The position numbers were made by a program, and so were the translations under genes. DNA of 64,000 bases from Arachis hypogaea (Eukaryota; Streptophyta; Magnoliopsida; Fabales; Fabaceae). This document shows, in pieces, positions 10,893 to 23,703 of this stretch; position 1 is the first letter of the stretch, and each line of letters opens with the position of its first letter. Under the pieces are notes generated by a model. That model did not search any database and was not told the origin of the DNA. It was given only the letters and a program-made list of their open reading frames with translations. Location of the stretch: positions 127,623,518-127,687,517 of the forward strand of contig NC_092038.1 of assembly GCF_003086295.3 (NCBI RefSeq), in the 5' to 3' direction.

Positions 10893-11650
10893 TTCATGAG
10901 AAATTCTCCGCATACAAGCGTTTTTTTATACAAGTCTTTACAAGTGCATATTCTTCTTCTTCTTGCGCACGTTCCTCTTCCTCTTCCTCTTCTTCTTCTT
11001 CTTTTCTTTCGTTTCTTGCCTTCTCTTTCTCCTTTTTCAACTGTTACTGCACGTTTTCACTGCACCTTCTTTTTCTTCTTGCTGCACGTTCTTCTTTCTC
11101 TTCTTCTTCTTCTTCTTCTTCTTCTTTTCTTTCGTTTCTTACCTTCTCTTTCTCCTTCTTCATTTATGTGCTTTTCTCTCTGTTTTCTTTCTTCATTATT
11201 CTCGATTTCCATTGTTTTTTGACATCAAGCTCTGAAATCGTTTTTGAAGAAGAAGCAGCAGAAGATGAGGAGGAGAAAGAGAAAGAGTTTTGAATTATGC
11301 ATAAGGTGTACTTCAACGAATTTTGGGTGTATTTCTTAAATCCTTTGGGTGTAGTTTTTGTAATCCTTTGAGTGTATTTCTGTAATCCTTTGGGTGTATT
11401 TCTATAATTGTTTGGGTGAATTTTTGTAACAGTTTGGGTGTATTTCTGAAGTTCCATTATCTTCAAATTCGGCAAGAAACTCGTTTTCATGGAGGAAGAA
11501 GAAGAAGAGTCGTTTATAATGCATGGTGAGTAGCGCGCTTTGAAAACAATAAGTGGTTGAATAACGTGCATTTATTTACTCTTGAATGTGGGAGTGTAAT
11601 GCGTGTTTTTTGTTGGACTTGTACCAACTTGTAAGACTTGTAAGCCAAAA
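10893..11650. mobile_element. small non-autonomous element with inverted ends and internal minisatellite
   Basis: The left part reads ATACAAGTCTTTACAAGTG (about 10928-10947). The right part, complemented, reads CTTACAAGTCTTACAAGTTG (about 11625-11645), giving inverted ends. Inside are CTT-rich tracts (10950-11010, 11095-11135) and a 22-bp minisatellite, CTTTGGGTGTATTTCTGTAA-type, of about six copies at 11320-11447. The same architecture recurs at 58640-60180. The superfamily is not clear and exact ends were not fixed. Confidence 0.55.
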
Positions 11651-13022
11651 AAAACTTTTATGTGTAGCATGCCTCTTAATTCATATCAATTTATATGAAA
11701 ATATTTATGAAACAAAAGTCAAAATAGGATAATCTAATAATATTAAAATAAAAACAATTTAAAAACAATGATTTATCCTAAAAAAAATTAACCATTATAT
11801 TTTACCTGTATCGCATGTCATATCCTAGGATTTTTTTATTTTAATAAATAAATTAATTATAATAATTATTGAAATAAATAATTTAAAAAATATGTAACGA
11901 AATAAATATTTCTCTAATTTTACATGAGTATAAATCGTTTATATTTGTAAATAAAATAAGGTAGGTGGACGCGACACATGTATATCCCATTTACACAGTA
12001 AACGACGTGTATTTATAAATATAAAAATATTTTTTTCTGAAAATAATAAAAAATATCAATATTATTGATAATATTAATAATCCAAATTTTTAGCATGCAA
12101 TTAGTATTTAACAAAATTGGTAGAAAGAGATTAAAATAGATATGTTTGATCAACTAGTACAAAAAAAGAACATAAAAAATTTTTAGATTAAATTATCATC
12201 CAATTGGATTGATTTAAATTTAAAAAATAAAAAATTTATACATGTTTAAATTTCATGATGAGAATAAATACGATAATTGTGCCCACTCCAAAAAAATAAA
12301 AGATGGAAAACATGAAGTTGATGCACCATAAATAAAACAGAAAAAAAAGGAGAGTGTGGGAGATAACCATTTGCCAATTGTTAGAAGAGATTGATGTGAT
12401 AAATAAAATAGAGTAATAGTGGGAGATAAATGTTGATGGGATAAATATAACGGTTATCTCCCACTGCACGATAGATGTTGATGGGATAAACTTGTTAACG
12501 TGTTTATTTTAAATAAGACTCCAACTTCTTTATTGTTTAAAATAGATTGTTTATCTTCTATATTATTTAAAATCGTTCATCTTTTCTATTATTTAAAACA
12601 TTCTATTTTTAAAAGTTTGATTCAATTTAAATTATTAATATTTTTTATTATTTTTAAAATAAGATTTAATATTATACAGTGTAAACGAGATATGTAAAAA
12701 TTGAAAAATGACACATATTTCGTTTACACAATAAACAAAATACGCGCAAAATTATCTCATTTATTTACAATATAAATGAAATAAAAAATAGATATTTATT
12801 TCAACAAATATTTTTTAAATTATTTATTTAAGTAATTATTATAATTAATTTATTTATTATAATTATCTCATATGGTATATTATATATTATATTATTATTA
12901 TTATATTACATCTTTCATAGATATAAATCTATTGCGTAAAGAGTTACATAATAACCAACAGTACCTAAAGATGCGTTGACTTGAGATATTGATATTTTTT
13001 GTTTCGTGGAATAGATACAAGA
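11651..13022. repeat. AT-rich spacer containing a long inverted repeat
   Basis: The block 11818-11965 (with ATAAATAAATTAATTATAAT and AATAAATAATTTAAAAAATA) is present in inverse orientation at about 12700-12875, about 150 bases long and imperfect. The enclosed 0.8 kb has no gene. It may be an old TIR element. Two GTTGATGGGATAAA repeats lie at 12432 and 12477. Confidence 0.55.
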
Positions 13023-13050
13023 CTAGTGTTAAACCCGTGCGATGCACGGG
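13023..13050 (-). other. Helitron A 3' terminus with hairpin
   Basis: CTAG end preceded on the minus strand by a 7-bp stem with a 3-base loop. The terminus is nearly identical to that of Helitron B at 25273-25299. The hairpin is the presumed transposition terminator. Confidence 0.88.
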
Positions 13051-13519
13051 CTTATATTTAAATTTGATAAGTTAAATTAAAAATAATATTTTATAACTAT
13101 ATATTTTTTTAAATTTAGTATAACACTATCATCGTAGTTATATAATAAACGTGTTAAATATGTTGTTTTATCTTTATTCAAAGTAAAATATAAATAGAAA
13201 AGTTTGAAGTTTATAATATTCTTAAACCATAAGGAGGGAGACATGAAAAAAATAAGAACATATATAACTGTAATAATAGCATGTTAATTTTACACTAAAT
13301 TTTGTATAAAAAGCTAATAAAAATTTATCGATCGATAACCTAGTATCTTACTAACTTCATTAGAAAAGCAATTGGCATAGGATGTTGTGCTCCTTGTTAC
13401 ACATTTCATTTCAAATCTGAAAAAAGAGTTATAGATAAATTAGTAATATCTATAGTAAATATTTGTACAAAAGTATAAATCATAACATGCTATTAAAATA
13501 AAAATAATATTATTCTTAC

Positions 13520-16500
13520 CTAAATATTATTAAAAACCTCTTTGAACACTACATTTGTTGTTGATGACTTTGGATTGCCGTCTTCATCTAGAATTAAAAC
13601 CCTGAGGCCACTGCGACTCTTAACTCTTGACAAAGCAACACAAAGTTGTCCATGGGTAAACACTGATTTTGACAAATAAAGCCCTACATGTGATAATGAT
13701 TGACCCTGACTCTTGTTAATGGTCATTGCAAAGCATACTGTCAATGAAAATTGTCTCCGTTGGAACTTAAATGGCAATCCTGAATCTGAAGGGATCAAGT
13801 TCATTCTTGGAATGTACACTTTATCTCCAATATTTCTACCGGTCACTACTGTCGCTCCAATTACATTGCTGCCAAGTTCGTTAACTATTAATCTTGTCCC
13901 GTTGCATAAACCTGAAGTCTGGTCTATGTTTCGCAGTAGCATTACAGCGACTCCTGGCTTCAAAGTCAACTTGTGATTGGGTAGTCCCGAACATTTGATG
14001 TCATTTAGGAACTCTGGTGTGAACCACTCTTGTTGTACATCTTCATTCTCATCAGCTTGACATGTTGTGTCAGAGCTCAAATACTCCTTTTCCATCCCTG
14101 GAAAGATTGTCAAGACAAAATCGTTTACCTTCTCGACACTCTCAAGCGTGGGTGCAAGAATTGCCCTACTCTGAAAATACCTGTAATCTGACATGTTTTG
14201 CAACAAATTTGGATATGCAAAGTCTACCAAATGAGAGAGAGGGTCATCAGTAGTTGTAATCAATAGATCATTTGGAATTTCAACTTCTGATTCATCACCA
14301 ACAACAGAGCCAATATTTCCATTTCCAACATCAAGTATCCAATTAGCAAATCTCTTCATTTCACCTTCATCTTGATCCGAAGAAGACATTAGAAGCCTCA
14401 TATTCGTATGCAGTTTCAGAACCTTACAAAATGACCACAGATGGGATGAGTTAATAGCGGATGCCAATATATCGTGTCTACTTCCTTTCGGAATCACCGG
14501 AAGTATCTGTCTGAAATCACCTCCTAGAACAACAACCTTACCACCAAATGGTTGATGTATCTTATGTTGATCGGTAACTGACATAAGATCCCTGAGCGTC
14601 CGATCAAGTGCTTCAAAGCACATTTTATTGAGCATTGGAGCTTCATCCCAAATTATTAAGCTACTTTGGATGAGCAGCTTAGCCTTCAAACTGCCATGCT
14701 TGATGTTGCAAGTAGATTCATCAGTAATTGTAATGGGTATTGAAAATCTAGAATGAGCCGTTCTGCCACCAGGTAGGAGTAAAGAAGCAATTCCACTGGA
14801 TGCGACATTTAAAACAATTTTTCCTCTAGACCGAATAGCAGAAGAAAGTCTATTCCAAATAAATGTCTTACCACACCCACCATGCCCATAAACGAAGTAA
14901 AAACCACCAGAGTCTGTAACAACAGCATTGAGTATCTCATCAAATACTAACCTTTGCTCATGAGTCATCTTTTGTTCTGTATATAAGTTTGTATGAGTCA
15001 ACTCATTTGTGTCATATGCTAACTCCTCCTCTATTAGCTTATTCTGAAAAAGGCGAACATGAGACATCTCAGGATATGGCATTGATTGATAGTCTCTTAA
15101 AGATCTCGCATTGCTGTTGAGTATCTTCTCAATCTCAATAAGGCAGAGGTTTTTCAATTCGTCATCAGTCATGCTTAGTCCTAGAAAAAGCACATAGTGG
15201 TTTTAGGAAATATTTAATAAATAATTCTAAAATAAAATTATTAATATTCTTAATAAAAATAAAGATAATAAGAGAATACAATCTTGATATATAAAAAAAG
15301 ACATAGTAAAATACCTTGGTTTTTCAAAGCTTTTCTCCTCTCATATAGTATTCCATTAGCCAATAATGTCCAAGTTGCATTCCAAACACGCTCTGGGTTG
15401 CTAATGCTATTAGATATCAGTAGCATCGCAAATAATTTTCTCAATTGATGACCAGATGCAAGTTCAGCTACCTCATTAATAGCTGCAATGAATTCCCTAT
15501 CATCGCACAGTAGTCCCATGGAATAGCAAGCATCTTGGAAGCTAGAATATGTAATTCCATTAACTGTCCTAATAGACTCATATGTTGTGCAACCTCTCTG
15601 AACAGCTAACAAAATTCTCATATAATAAATATCACCTGTACCCGGTGGAACATAATTTAACCTCCCGATAGAATACCCTCTTTTGCGTGGATGCCACACC
15701 CTTGATTCTCTATCATAAACAAATTGATTTGGAAACTCAGCATACGTCAAAGTTTGACCTGCTTCAAATTTTTTATTGGCCTCCATCCATGCTAAGAACA
15801 TTGTACATTTTCCTTCCTCTTCTTCCACGATTTCTTCAAGATCGTCATCATCTTTAAAGATGATATTTTGCTCTCCAGGCAAATGAAAGGTTAATCTCAT
15901 CACTGAAGGCCACCTTTGATGAATATCATACGCTAAGGTTCTCCACACAGCCTCACATGCAGACAAATATCTGCAATCATAGAATTGTTTGATCTCATCA
16001 ATAACCTGAGCATCCTCTCCACTGGAAGCTTCCTTTGTAACTCCAACTGCTACCCTGTCTGGACCTTTATTCACATACTTGAACAAATATTTGATAGCAT
16101 TCGACTTGTTGCAGTACTCTACATTAACATGTGCTTGATAAGACATCAGTAGATATGCATTGTATGGAACCACATTCCTATTATCCATATGGACTCCCTT
16201 CTTCTTAGTAACCACCCCTGTGTCTCGTCTTCTATATGATGGGTATCCACTATCATCGATAACTGTGGTTTTACTGAATGTCTTGGGATAATATTTGGTG
16301 CAGTACCCATCTTTCATGCAGGGAGATTTTGAGAATGCTCTACCACATGGTCCATGAATCATATATGTAGATACAGCTCTAAACAATTTTGGATGCTGAG
16401 CAGGATCTGGCAACTCTGAAGATATTAATTGATCAATTTGAGTTGTCGTTGTTATCTTATGGTCTCCACTAAACCACAAAAGAATGTGAGCATGTGGTAG

Positions 16501-19500
16501 ACCTCTTTTTTGGAATTCCACCGTATACATCCCTTATACCAAAAAGACAAAAAAAAAGTTATATGTTATATTTAAACTATCTATTTTATGTATGTGCTTT
16601 GATAAATTAAGGGTGATAATAAAAAATCAACAATACGTTAAGTAAGAAAATATTTTGCCATTTATTTTATAACAATCTAAATGAATATTTCTCTAAAAAT
16701 AAGGTCGGATGATGAGCAATACCTGCATCTAGCACTCCAAATGGAATTCCTTGCTTAAGATCCGAGATTATCATGTCAAGCTTAATTTTGAATACTCTAC
16801 ACGATATATCCGGCCGGTCTTCAACCTTTAAGTTCCTTGGATTGTTAACCCTGCCAATCTCTTGCCAACTTGAGTTACATGTCATTGTGATGAAGAGGTC
16901 TGGATATCCATATTTCTTACAAATTGCCATAGCATCTTGACAATTATTAAACATGTATCTCATGCCACCAGTGAAGGACGCAGGTAGGATGATACGCTTA
17001 CCTGCTTTAGAAGCACGTGTCTCACCCTTAACAACTGCATCTTGAATCCCTTTGTATATATCACTCCTCACCTTGGTTTGGTTGTTTCGGTAGTAGGTCA
17101 ACCTTTGTGCTTCAATCATAGAAAAGCAATCAACCAAGAACTGCTGAAATAATCTTCCACCATTGACAATGGTTGCATACTCGACCTTTCTCTCTTGTAT
17201 TCTAAATGCTATGAACTCCCTTAAACTCACACGCTGTCTCTTTCTATTTTCATCAGCCCTATGAGATTCTCGCAAAGGAATGTCTTCTTGGTAGCCATCT
17301 TCACCGTAAGGAAACATCATAGGGTACTGAAGAGGAATAAATGCGGTGTGTGTCTCATGAATCCTTTGCAGATGTCCAGACTTTAATTGAACTATAATAT
17401 CACGCCCTGCATCTCCAGAATCAAAATCTCCTACTATTAGAGCTGCGACCTCGTTAGAAGATGGTAAATTGTAGACTCTTGCATCCTTTGATCTTTTTCG
17501 GTACAACCGTAGTCTTATATTTGCGATATCTCCTTGATTCAGGTAGTTTCTCACTATCCTAAATGTGTGAGCAAGAACATTATGTTGATCGATCATGTCC
17601 TTGAGATCTAGAACTAAGGACTGGTCAATGTTGTTGTTGTTTGTTCTTGAACTGTATAAAACATCAATTGAAAAATATTAGTATTCATAATTAACCAAAA
17701 TCAAAGTACGAACTACCTAAATAATTTTTTAATCAGTTTGGAATGCATGATACAAACCTGAAAATCTCTATCCTGTTTGAGACCTCATTTTCTGTATCAT
17801 AAATATATAACTGCGCAAATTTTGGTCTTTGTCCCTCAATTGGTACCAAGCTTCCAATTCTGTGGTAGTTTTGTCCACTCACAATGAACTGGGGAGGACC
17901 TGTCCCATCATTGATAGAGGTCTCTATTTTACCTCCGAGGGACGTGAAGCAAAACATGCTATTATAAGTTCTTATATTATCCTTAAAGTGTTTGCTTCTC
18001 TGGTCTGCTCCAGATAATAAACCTTGCAAGAGCTGAGGTGGACGTTGCAAAAACGGCAATTGTACCTTCCCTCGCATACAACATATTGAGAACTCAATAT
18101 TGGATCCTGTTTTAGACTTTTCTGATCTCTCCTCATACCACATCATGGCGTCGCAATGCCGACAAAAAAATTCTGGGTCACCAATATCTATCACATCTAA
18201 TAATCACCAAGATAATAAATTATGTTTCAGTTATATCTGAAAAAAATACTTTATATAAAAATATATCTTTCTTTCACCATGTTAGGTATAAAAATAATAT
18301 TTATAAAAGATTACCGAATACTGCAATTTATAGATTAAAAAGATGAGATCATATAATACAATTTTTTTGTGCCAACCTCAAGGTTTAAGTTTTATATGCA
18401 CACTAATCAAACAATAAGAATTACAATATATCAATGTTCAAATACAAAAATCATAATATATAACCATATCTTAGTTTGAATTTTAAAAACTTGAACACTA
18501 AACGATAATTTTTTGTTTATAAAAAGCATAACAATAGTAAATAATAAACTGTTGATATTGCTACTTCTTAGATTACCTGTATTCTCAGCAACATCGAATA
18601 TGGCTGGGTATTCAATTTGCACAGAATCATCTAATATAGTCGTGTTTTCAGTAATATCCTCAACTTCTTCAAAATTTTTTGAAAGATTTATAACCAATTC
18701 CTTCAAGAATGTTTTTCTTTGTCTCAGGTGTCTTCCTTTTTCAGCTATGCACACTTCTTCTAATTCTTTAGTATCTAAATTTGAATTAGATGTACTTGCT
18801 CCTGTAATCATTAGAGATAGTAAATCAAGCACTTTATATTATAAAAAAAGAAAAATGAATATATATTAAATGTTTGAATCAGCTGAGTTATGAATATATA
18901 TTATGAAAGTAGTATTAAAGATAAAAGAAGTAGAATTTTAGCTTTATGATAATTACAATCTATCATGCTTATCTTACCATGTCTCTTTTGAAGTAGCATA
19001 GTCTTTCTATTCAGTCTTGCATCCCTTTGCAATCTAATTCGATTTGAGTACTCCAATGAATCTATAATAATTATTTAGCATATATCAAAGATTGTTTTCA
19101 AGAGACCAATTGAAAAGTTAAATGTTTGGTCTTTAAGTAATAAAAGCATATATTAACATACGCTGGCTTTGCAACTGGTCGATATTGTTTGATGTTTGTT
19201 GAAGCTGTTGTTGACTTGTCTGATGACATGGGCTATCATATGCTTCGCATGTGATACCTGAATTACTAATATCACTAATATTGGAACATCGTTCCTTTTC
19301 ACCTACAGAGTGTAGATTAGTAGTTGGAGACCTTGATCGATATGGTGTTGGGTTATTATCTAATAAGATAACTCGAGATATTAGTTTTTTGAACATATTT
19401 TTTGTTAAAGTTTATAATTGAATAAATAGTAGGAAAATCAAAATACATAAAGTGCATGTACATTCACATAAGTAAGTTCCAAAAAAAATCATCCAAAAAT

Positions 19501-19581
19501 TAACCTGTATTGAGTCCATTTGTAATGTTCGACAACACCGATTGAAAATGCACATCATTGGAACCATCACTCGAATTTCCT
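13520..19581 (-). CDS. Helitron Rep/helicase (RepHel)
   Basis: A multi-exon gene for the Helitron transposase, which nicks and unwinds DNA for rolling-circle transposition. Exons read on the minus strand: about 19581-19505, 19364-19160, 19064-18976, 18806-18578, then 18196-17758, 17651-16723, 16532-15315 and 15180-13520 with phase-compatible GT-AG junctions. The 17651-16723 exon is the Helitron-like N domain. The next exon has the HUH motif (GLPHAHILLW) and the tyrosine motif (AIKYLFKYVNKG). The last has a PIF1-type helicase with Walker A (GHGGCGKTF), Walker B (IIWDEAPM) and the C-terminal TINKSQGQSL and VALSRVKS motifs, ending in a normal stop. No stop or frameshift is seen in the four large exons. 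Upstream exons are less certain, and Helitron B lies only 20 bases beyond the first exon listed. Confidence 0.82.
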
Positions 19582-19729
19582 GTAATTTTTTCATAAACAA
19601 ATCTTTATAGTATACAAATGAGGAGTTCATATGCTGACGTGGCGCTCATACGTTGAGTCTGGGAGTTCATTTGCTTAGGTGTCGTCACTAGAAATCTTTA
19701 GAATTATATTTATGAATTATAAATTATTT

Positions 19730-20260
19730 ATTTGCTTAGGTTGTTATTTTCAAATTTTAAGTTTGGGTTGTTTTACTTAAGTTGTTATTTTTTAAATTTT
19801 AAATTATTTTATTTGTTTTGGTTATTTTACTTATATTGTTATTTTTTAAATTTTAAATTATTTTATTTAAGTTATTATTTTTTAAATTTTAGATTGTTGT
19901 ACTTAGATTGTTATTTTTAAATTTTAAATTATTTTACTTTTTTAAATTTTAAATTATTTTACTTAGGTTGTTATTTTTTACATTTTAACACTATTTTTTA
20001 AAAATTTGTTAATTCTTTTTAATATTATTTTTTAAAATTTTGTTGATTTTTTAAAAAATTGCAGCTAATTCTTTTAAAGAGATTTAGAGATTTAAAAAAA
20101 TTTACGTTAATTATACTTTGGTTGTTACATACTAAGATTACTATAAAGATTTACGTTAATTTAGAGTTTTTACATTATTATTTGCTTAGGTTGTTATTTT
20201 CAAATTTTAAGTTTGGGTTGTTTTACTTAGGTTGTTATTTTTTAAATTTTAAATTAAAGT
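19730..20260 (+). repeat. AT-rich minisatellite near 5' end of Helitron B
   Basis: Repeated blocks of TTACTTAGGTTGTTATTTTT and TAAATTTTAAATTATTTT, roughly 30-45 bases each, occur about eight times from 19735 to 19975 and again at 20185-20255. An equivalent, inverted array lies at 28860-29340 near the 5' end of Helitron A. Confidence 0.7.
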
Positions 20261-20393
20261 CAACAAAATTAAAAAAAATTTAGTTATGAGTCAACTATAA
20301 AAGTATGAGTTATGAGAGACGTAAAGCACCACAATTTAAAGGACATCAATCCCCCTTTTTTTACATATATCCAAAATCTCTCTACTTATTTCA

Positions 20394-21271
20394 ATGGCTG
20401 GAATTCACAAAATTGCAGACATTAGTCCTACAATCGACAATTTGTATGTACGTATGCGAGTGTACGGTTATGGACACTACCAAATTATGAAAATTCTCCA
20501 TTGCCATACTCAATTGAGATGGTTTGGCTCAATGAAGACGTGAGTTTTCTACTAATATTTTTCTATTTTATTTTAAATTTATTTATTTATTTCCATCGAA
20601 TCGTTCTTTGATTTCTATTCGTTAATTCTAGGGAGGAAAAATACACACATCAGTTAAGCGGACTTTTGTGTCTCGATTCGTAAATTTGCTGGAGGAAGAA
20701 ATATCTTACTAAATAAGATACTTTGGTATTGGACTGAATAAGTGTTACTTCAAGATTACACATCATGAGCACATGGTTAATTTAAACCAGCGTAAGTGTA
20801 CTTTCTATTAAAAATTAGTTTATTTTTTGCTTCTTTGGTTATTAGTAGTACCTAATTTATAAATATTAAATAATAATTAATTATAATTTTAGGATGTTGA
20901 CTACACCGGTGGTTTGCTTCCAATTTCAAAGGCATCCTCAATCATTGAAGGGGAGAAAGTAGAAAGTGCTAAGGTATTTGTTCAAAAAATAAATTGTTGT
21001 TTGATTGTTCTCTCAAAATTAGATCTTAATTTTATTCAAAAATTATTAGTGAGATAAAATCAAAGGTTAGAAAGAAGTCTTTAATTTAACGTGGTATTTT
21101 GTACAGAATTTGTTACTTGAATTCTCCAATGAAGTTGCGGCCAATGATGAATCCGAATTGTTGGAAAATGCTATTACACCAACTAAGCGACTATCCTCGG
21201 AGTCAGAAGATTCGAAGGTAGAAGGAGATACCTCAACTTGCAAGAAGATTAAGATTGAGAATGAAACTTGA
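20394..21271 (+). pseudogene. RPA1-like (replication protein A, DUF223-type) pseudogene, copy 1 in Helitron B
   Basis: The first exon starts at ATG 20394 (MAGIHKIADISPTIDNL) and ends at GAAGAC with a GTGAGT donor at about 20540. It carries the start of an OB-fold as in plant RPA70-like proteins. Exon 2 (about 20631-20793; GGKIHTSVKRTFVSRFVNLL) has an in-frame TAA after EEISY. The next coding blocks are C-terminal: DVDYTGGLLPISKASS (about 20893-20974) and NLLLEFSNEV (about 21104-21271). The middle exons are absent here but appear downstream in copy 2. RPA binds single-stranded DNA; Helitrons of plants commonly carry such genes. This copy is not functional. Confidence 0.75.
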
Positions 21272-21359
21272 AAATTTGGATGCACATATTTTGGAATCCC
21301 TTTTAGAGTCTATCTAATAGAATAATGCCAAGTATTCCAGAATATAGATGTGTTAAGAC

Positions 21360-23085
21360 TTCCAGAATCGTCAAGTATTCCACAATATAGATTTAATTTT
21401 GTGAGTTTTGACACTCTCAATGTTCCTAGGTACGATTACACCTACTTAGTTGGTAAGTTTATTGTTTTAAAAAAAGTATAATTTATTTATAAATTTATTT
21501 ATTTTATTGATAATTTTGGCTGTTTTTTTTAACAAATTTATTGACAATAAAGTTTTTTTTATTTTAAATCATTTCAGATGTTGTTGGATATCTTACTGGA
21601 ATTGAGAGTAAGAAGATTCTTGAAAAGGATAGCAAATCTACCAAATACACTATTATTGAATTAGAGATCGATGATGGGTAATCATATATTTATTTCTATA
21701 AATCTAAAAATTTTGATATTCTCATCTTTTTAAATTATTATTTTAACTTATTTTGTTATGAATATTTTTATTAATATTATTAATAGGTAACAAACTTTTT
21801 ATTTAAAGACAACGTTTTTTTATTAATAGTATTTAAATATTTTAAAAAATGAGTTCGCATTGATTTTGAAAAAAAGTATTTAAATTTTTTTAAAAAAGAA
21901 TTTTAATAAAAAGCATTCTTTCTGTAGTTAATTTTTTATGAGTTTAAAATAATTAATAAACTAATTTTTATTTTTTTAAAATTGTGTTTGACGTTTTAAT
22001 CTTATTGTTAATTTTTAAATTTTAAATTTTAAAATATATATATAATTTGATATTATTTTATTGGGAGCTGCTGTAATTATTTTTTGTTTATTTTGTTATA
22101 AAAAATATATTTAACATTAAACATTCTATTTGACATAGAAAAATAATGGAGTGTGTACTTTTTGGCAACTATGCATATGAATTAAATACTTTTTTTTGTA
22201 GTCTTTGACAAGGAGGTAAAACAAATTTTGAGAAAGAGCTATGTAGAGATACTTGATCCACTCCTATTGGTAAGTTTTAACTAATATTTATTTCTAAAAA
22301 TATTAGTGAAGATATTTTTAATTGTAAGTTTTATATTATTTATTATTAATATATTATGTAATACCTTGCAGAAAGGAGATCTATCGAATACTCCTACACT
22401 TTTACTCAACCTAATTGATAAGACCTTTCTTTTTATCGTTGAAGTTCAAATATCTGATAATCCACATTTTTCACCTTCTTATAAAGTTAAGAAGATGACT
22501 GATAATATGGACCTCATAAATAAATTCAAAAAGGCTCACCCTATTCAAATTGTGAATATAGTTATAAGCGTACTTTCTATTAAAAATCAGTTTATTTTCT
22601 CTTCCTTAATTATTAGTAGTATCTAATTTATAAATAATAATTAATAACTAATTATAATTTTAGGATCTTGACTATCAATGGTTTGCTTCCAACTTCAAAG
22701 GTATCCTAAATCATTGAAGGGAGAAAGTAGAAGATGTTAAGGTATTTGTTCAAAAAATAAATTTTTTGTTTGTTTGTTTTCTCAAAGTTAGATCTTTATT
22801 TTATTCAAAAAATATTATTGAGATAAAATCAAAGGTGAGAAGGTAATCTTTAATTTAACGTAGTATTTTGTACAGAATTTTTTGCTTGAATTCTCCAATG
22901 AAGTTGCGGACAATGATAAATCTGAAGTGTTGAAAAATGCTATTACACCAACCAAGCGACTATCTTCGGAGTCGAAAGATTCGAAGGTGCAAGGATATCC
23001 TCAACTTGCAAGAAGATCAAGATTGAGAATGAAACTTGAGAATTTGGATGCACATGTTTTGGAATCCTTTTTAGAGTCTATCTAA
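21360..23085 (+). pseudogene. RPA1-like pseudogene, copy 2 in Helitron B, lacking N-terminus
   Basis: Blocks in order: FVSFDTLNVPRYDYTYLVG (about 21395-21453), DVVGYLTGIESKKILEK (about 21578-21680), VFDKEVKQILRKSYVEILDP (about 22200-22272), GDLSNTPTLLLNLIDKTF to HPIQ (about 22375-22556), a decayed DLDYQWFASNF block (about 22664-22745) and NEVADNDKSEV to the end (about 22876-23085). Together they cover the second and third OB-type regions of an RPA70-like protein. The N-terminal exons are missing, and the same C-terminal pair also occurs in copy 1, so the two copies look like the product of a duplication with deletions. Confidence 0.72.
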
Positions 23086-23703
23086 TAGAATAATGCCAAG
23101 CATACGTTTGTTTTGGTGGAAACATTATCTTTTCTTGAGTTGTTATTTTTCTTTTGGATCTTTTCGATTTTTATGTTTAGAATTTAAAATATTTTTAAAT
23201 ATAAATTGAAGTTATTTGGTTATTACTTGTGGTTTTATTTTTAATTTGATTCTCACCGTTGATATTCTGATAATTTCTAATTTAATATTTAATGTCATAA
23301 AGTTATAAATTTCTCCTTTGAATTATTATTGATACAATTAAGTTAGTTATTAATTTTTAATGTGTACTTATTTTAAAAATAAATCTAATTATAATTTTTA
23401 ATCAAAGTATTATGTTTAGAATTTTAAATTTAAATTCAAATATACTTATTTTTTTTTGAATTTTTAAGTAAGCAATTGGGTTTGAGAATATTTTTTAAAG
23501 ATTTATATAATTTATAAGTTATTATGCTAATTACAAAGGATTATCATAAAGTAAATAGAATTATCAGTCTTATTAAGATGTGAAGTTATTTATACTAATT
23601 TAAAAAAAATTAATTTGACATTCTTCTATACTTAATTCTATTTCTAATGTTGTTCCGACAAAATTGACTTAATTTAGTATTTTAAAAAAATTGACTCAAT
23701 AAA

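Noticed and set aside
10896..11235. Leucine/phenylalanine-rich ORFs resembling membrane proteins
   Set aside because: They are translations of CTT/TTC microsatellites in overlapping frames.
19730..20260. CRISPR-like regularly spaced repeats
   Set aside because: The repeats are AT-rich, imperfect and without unique spacers, in a plant Helitron.
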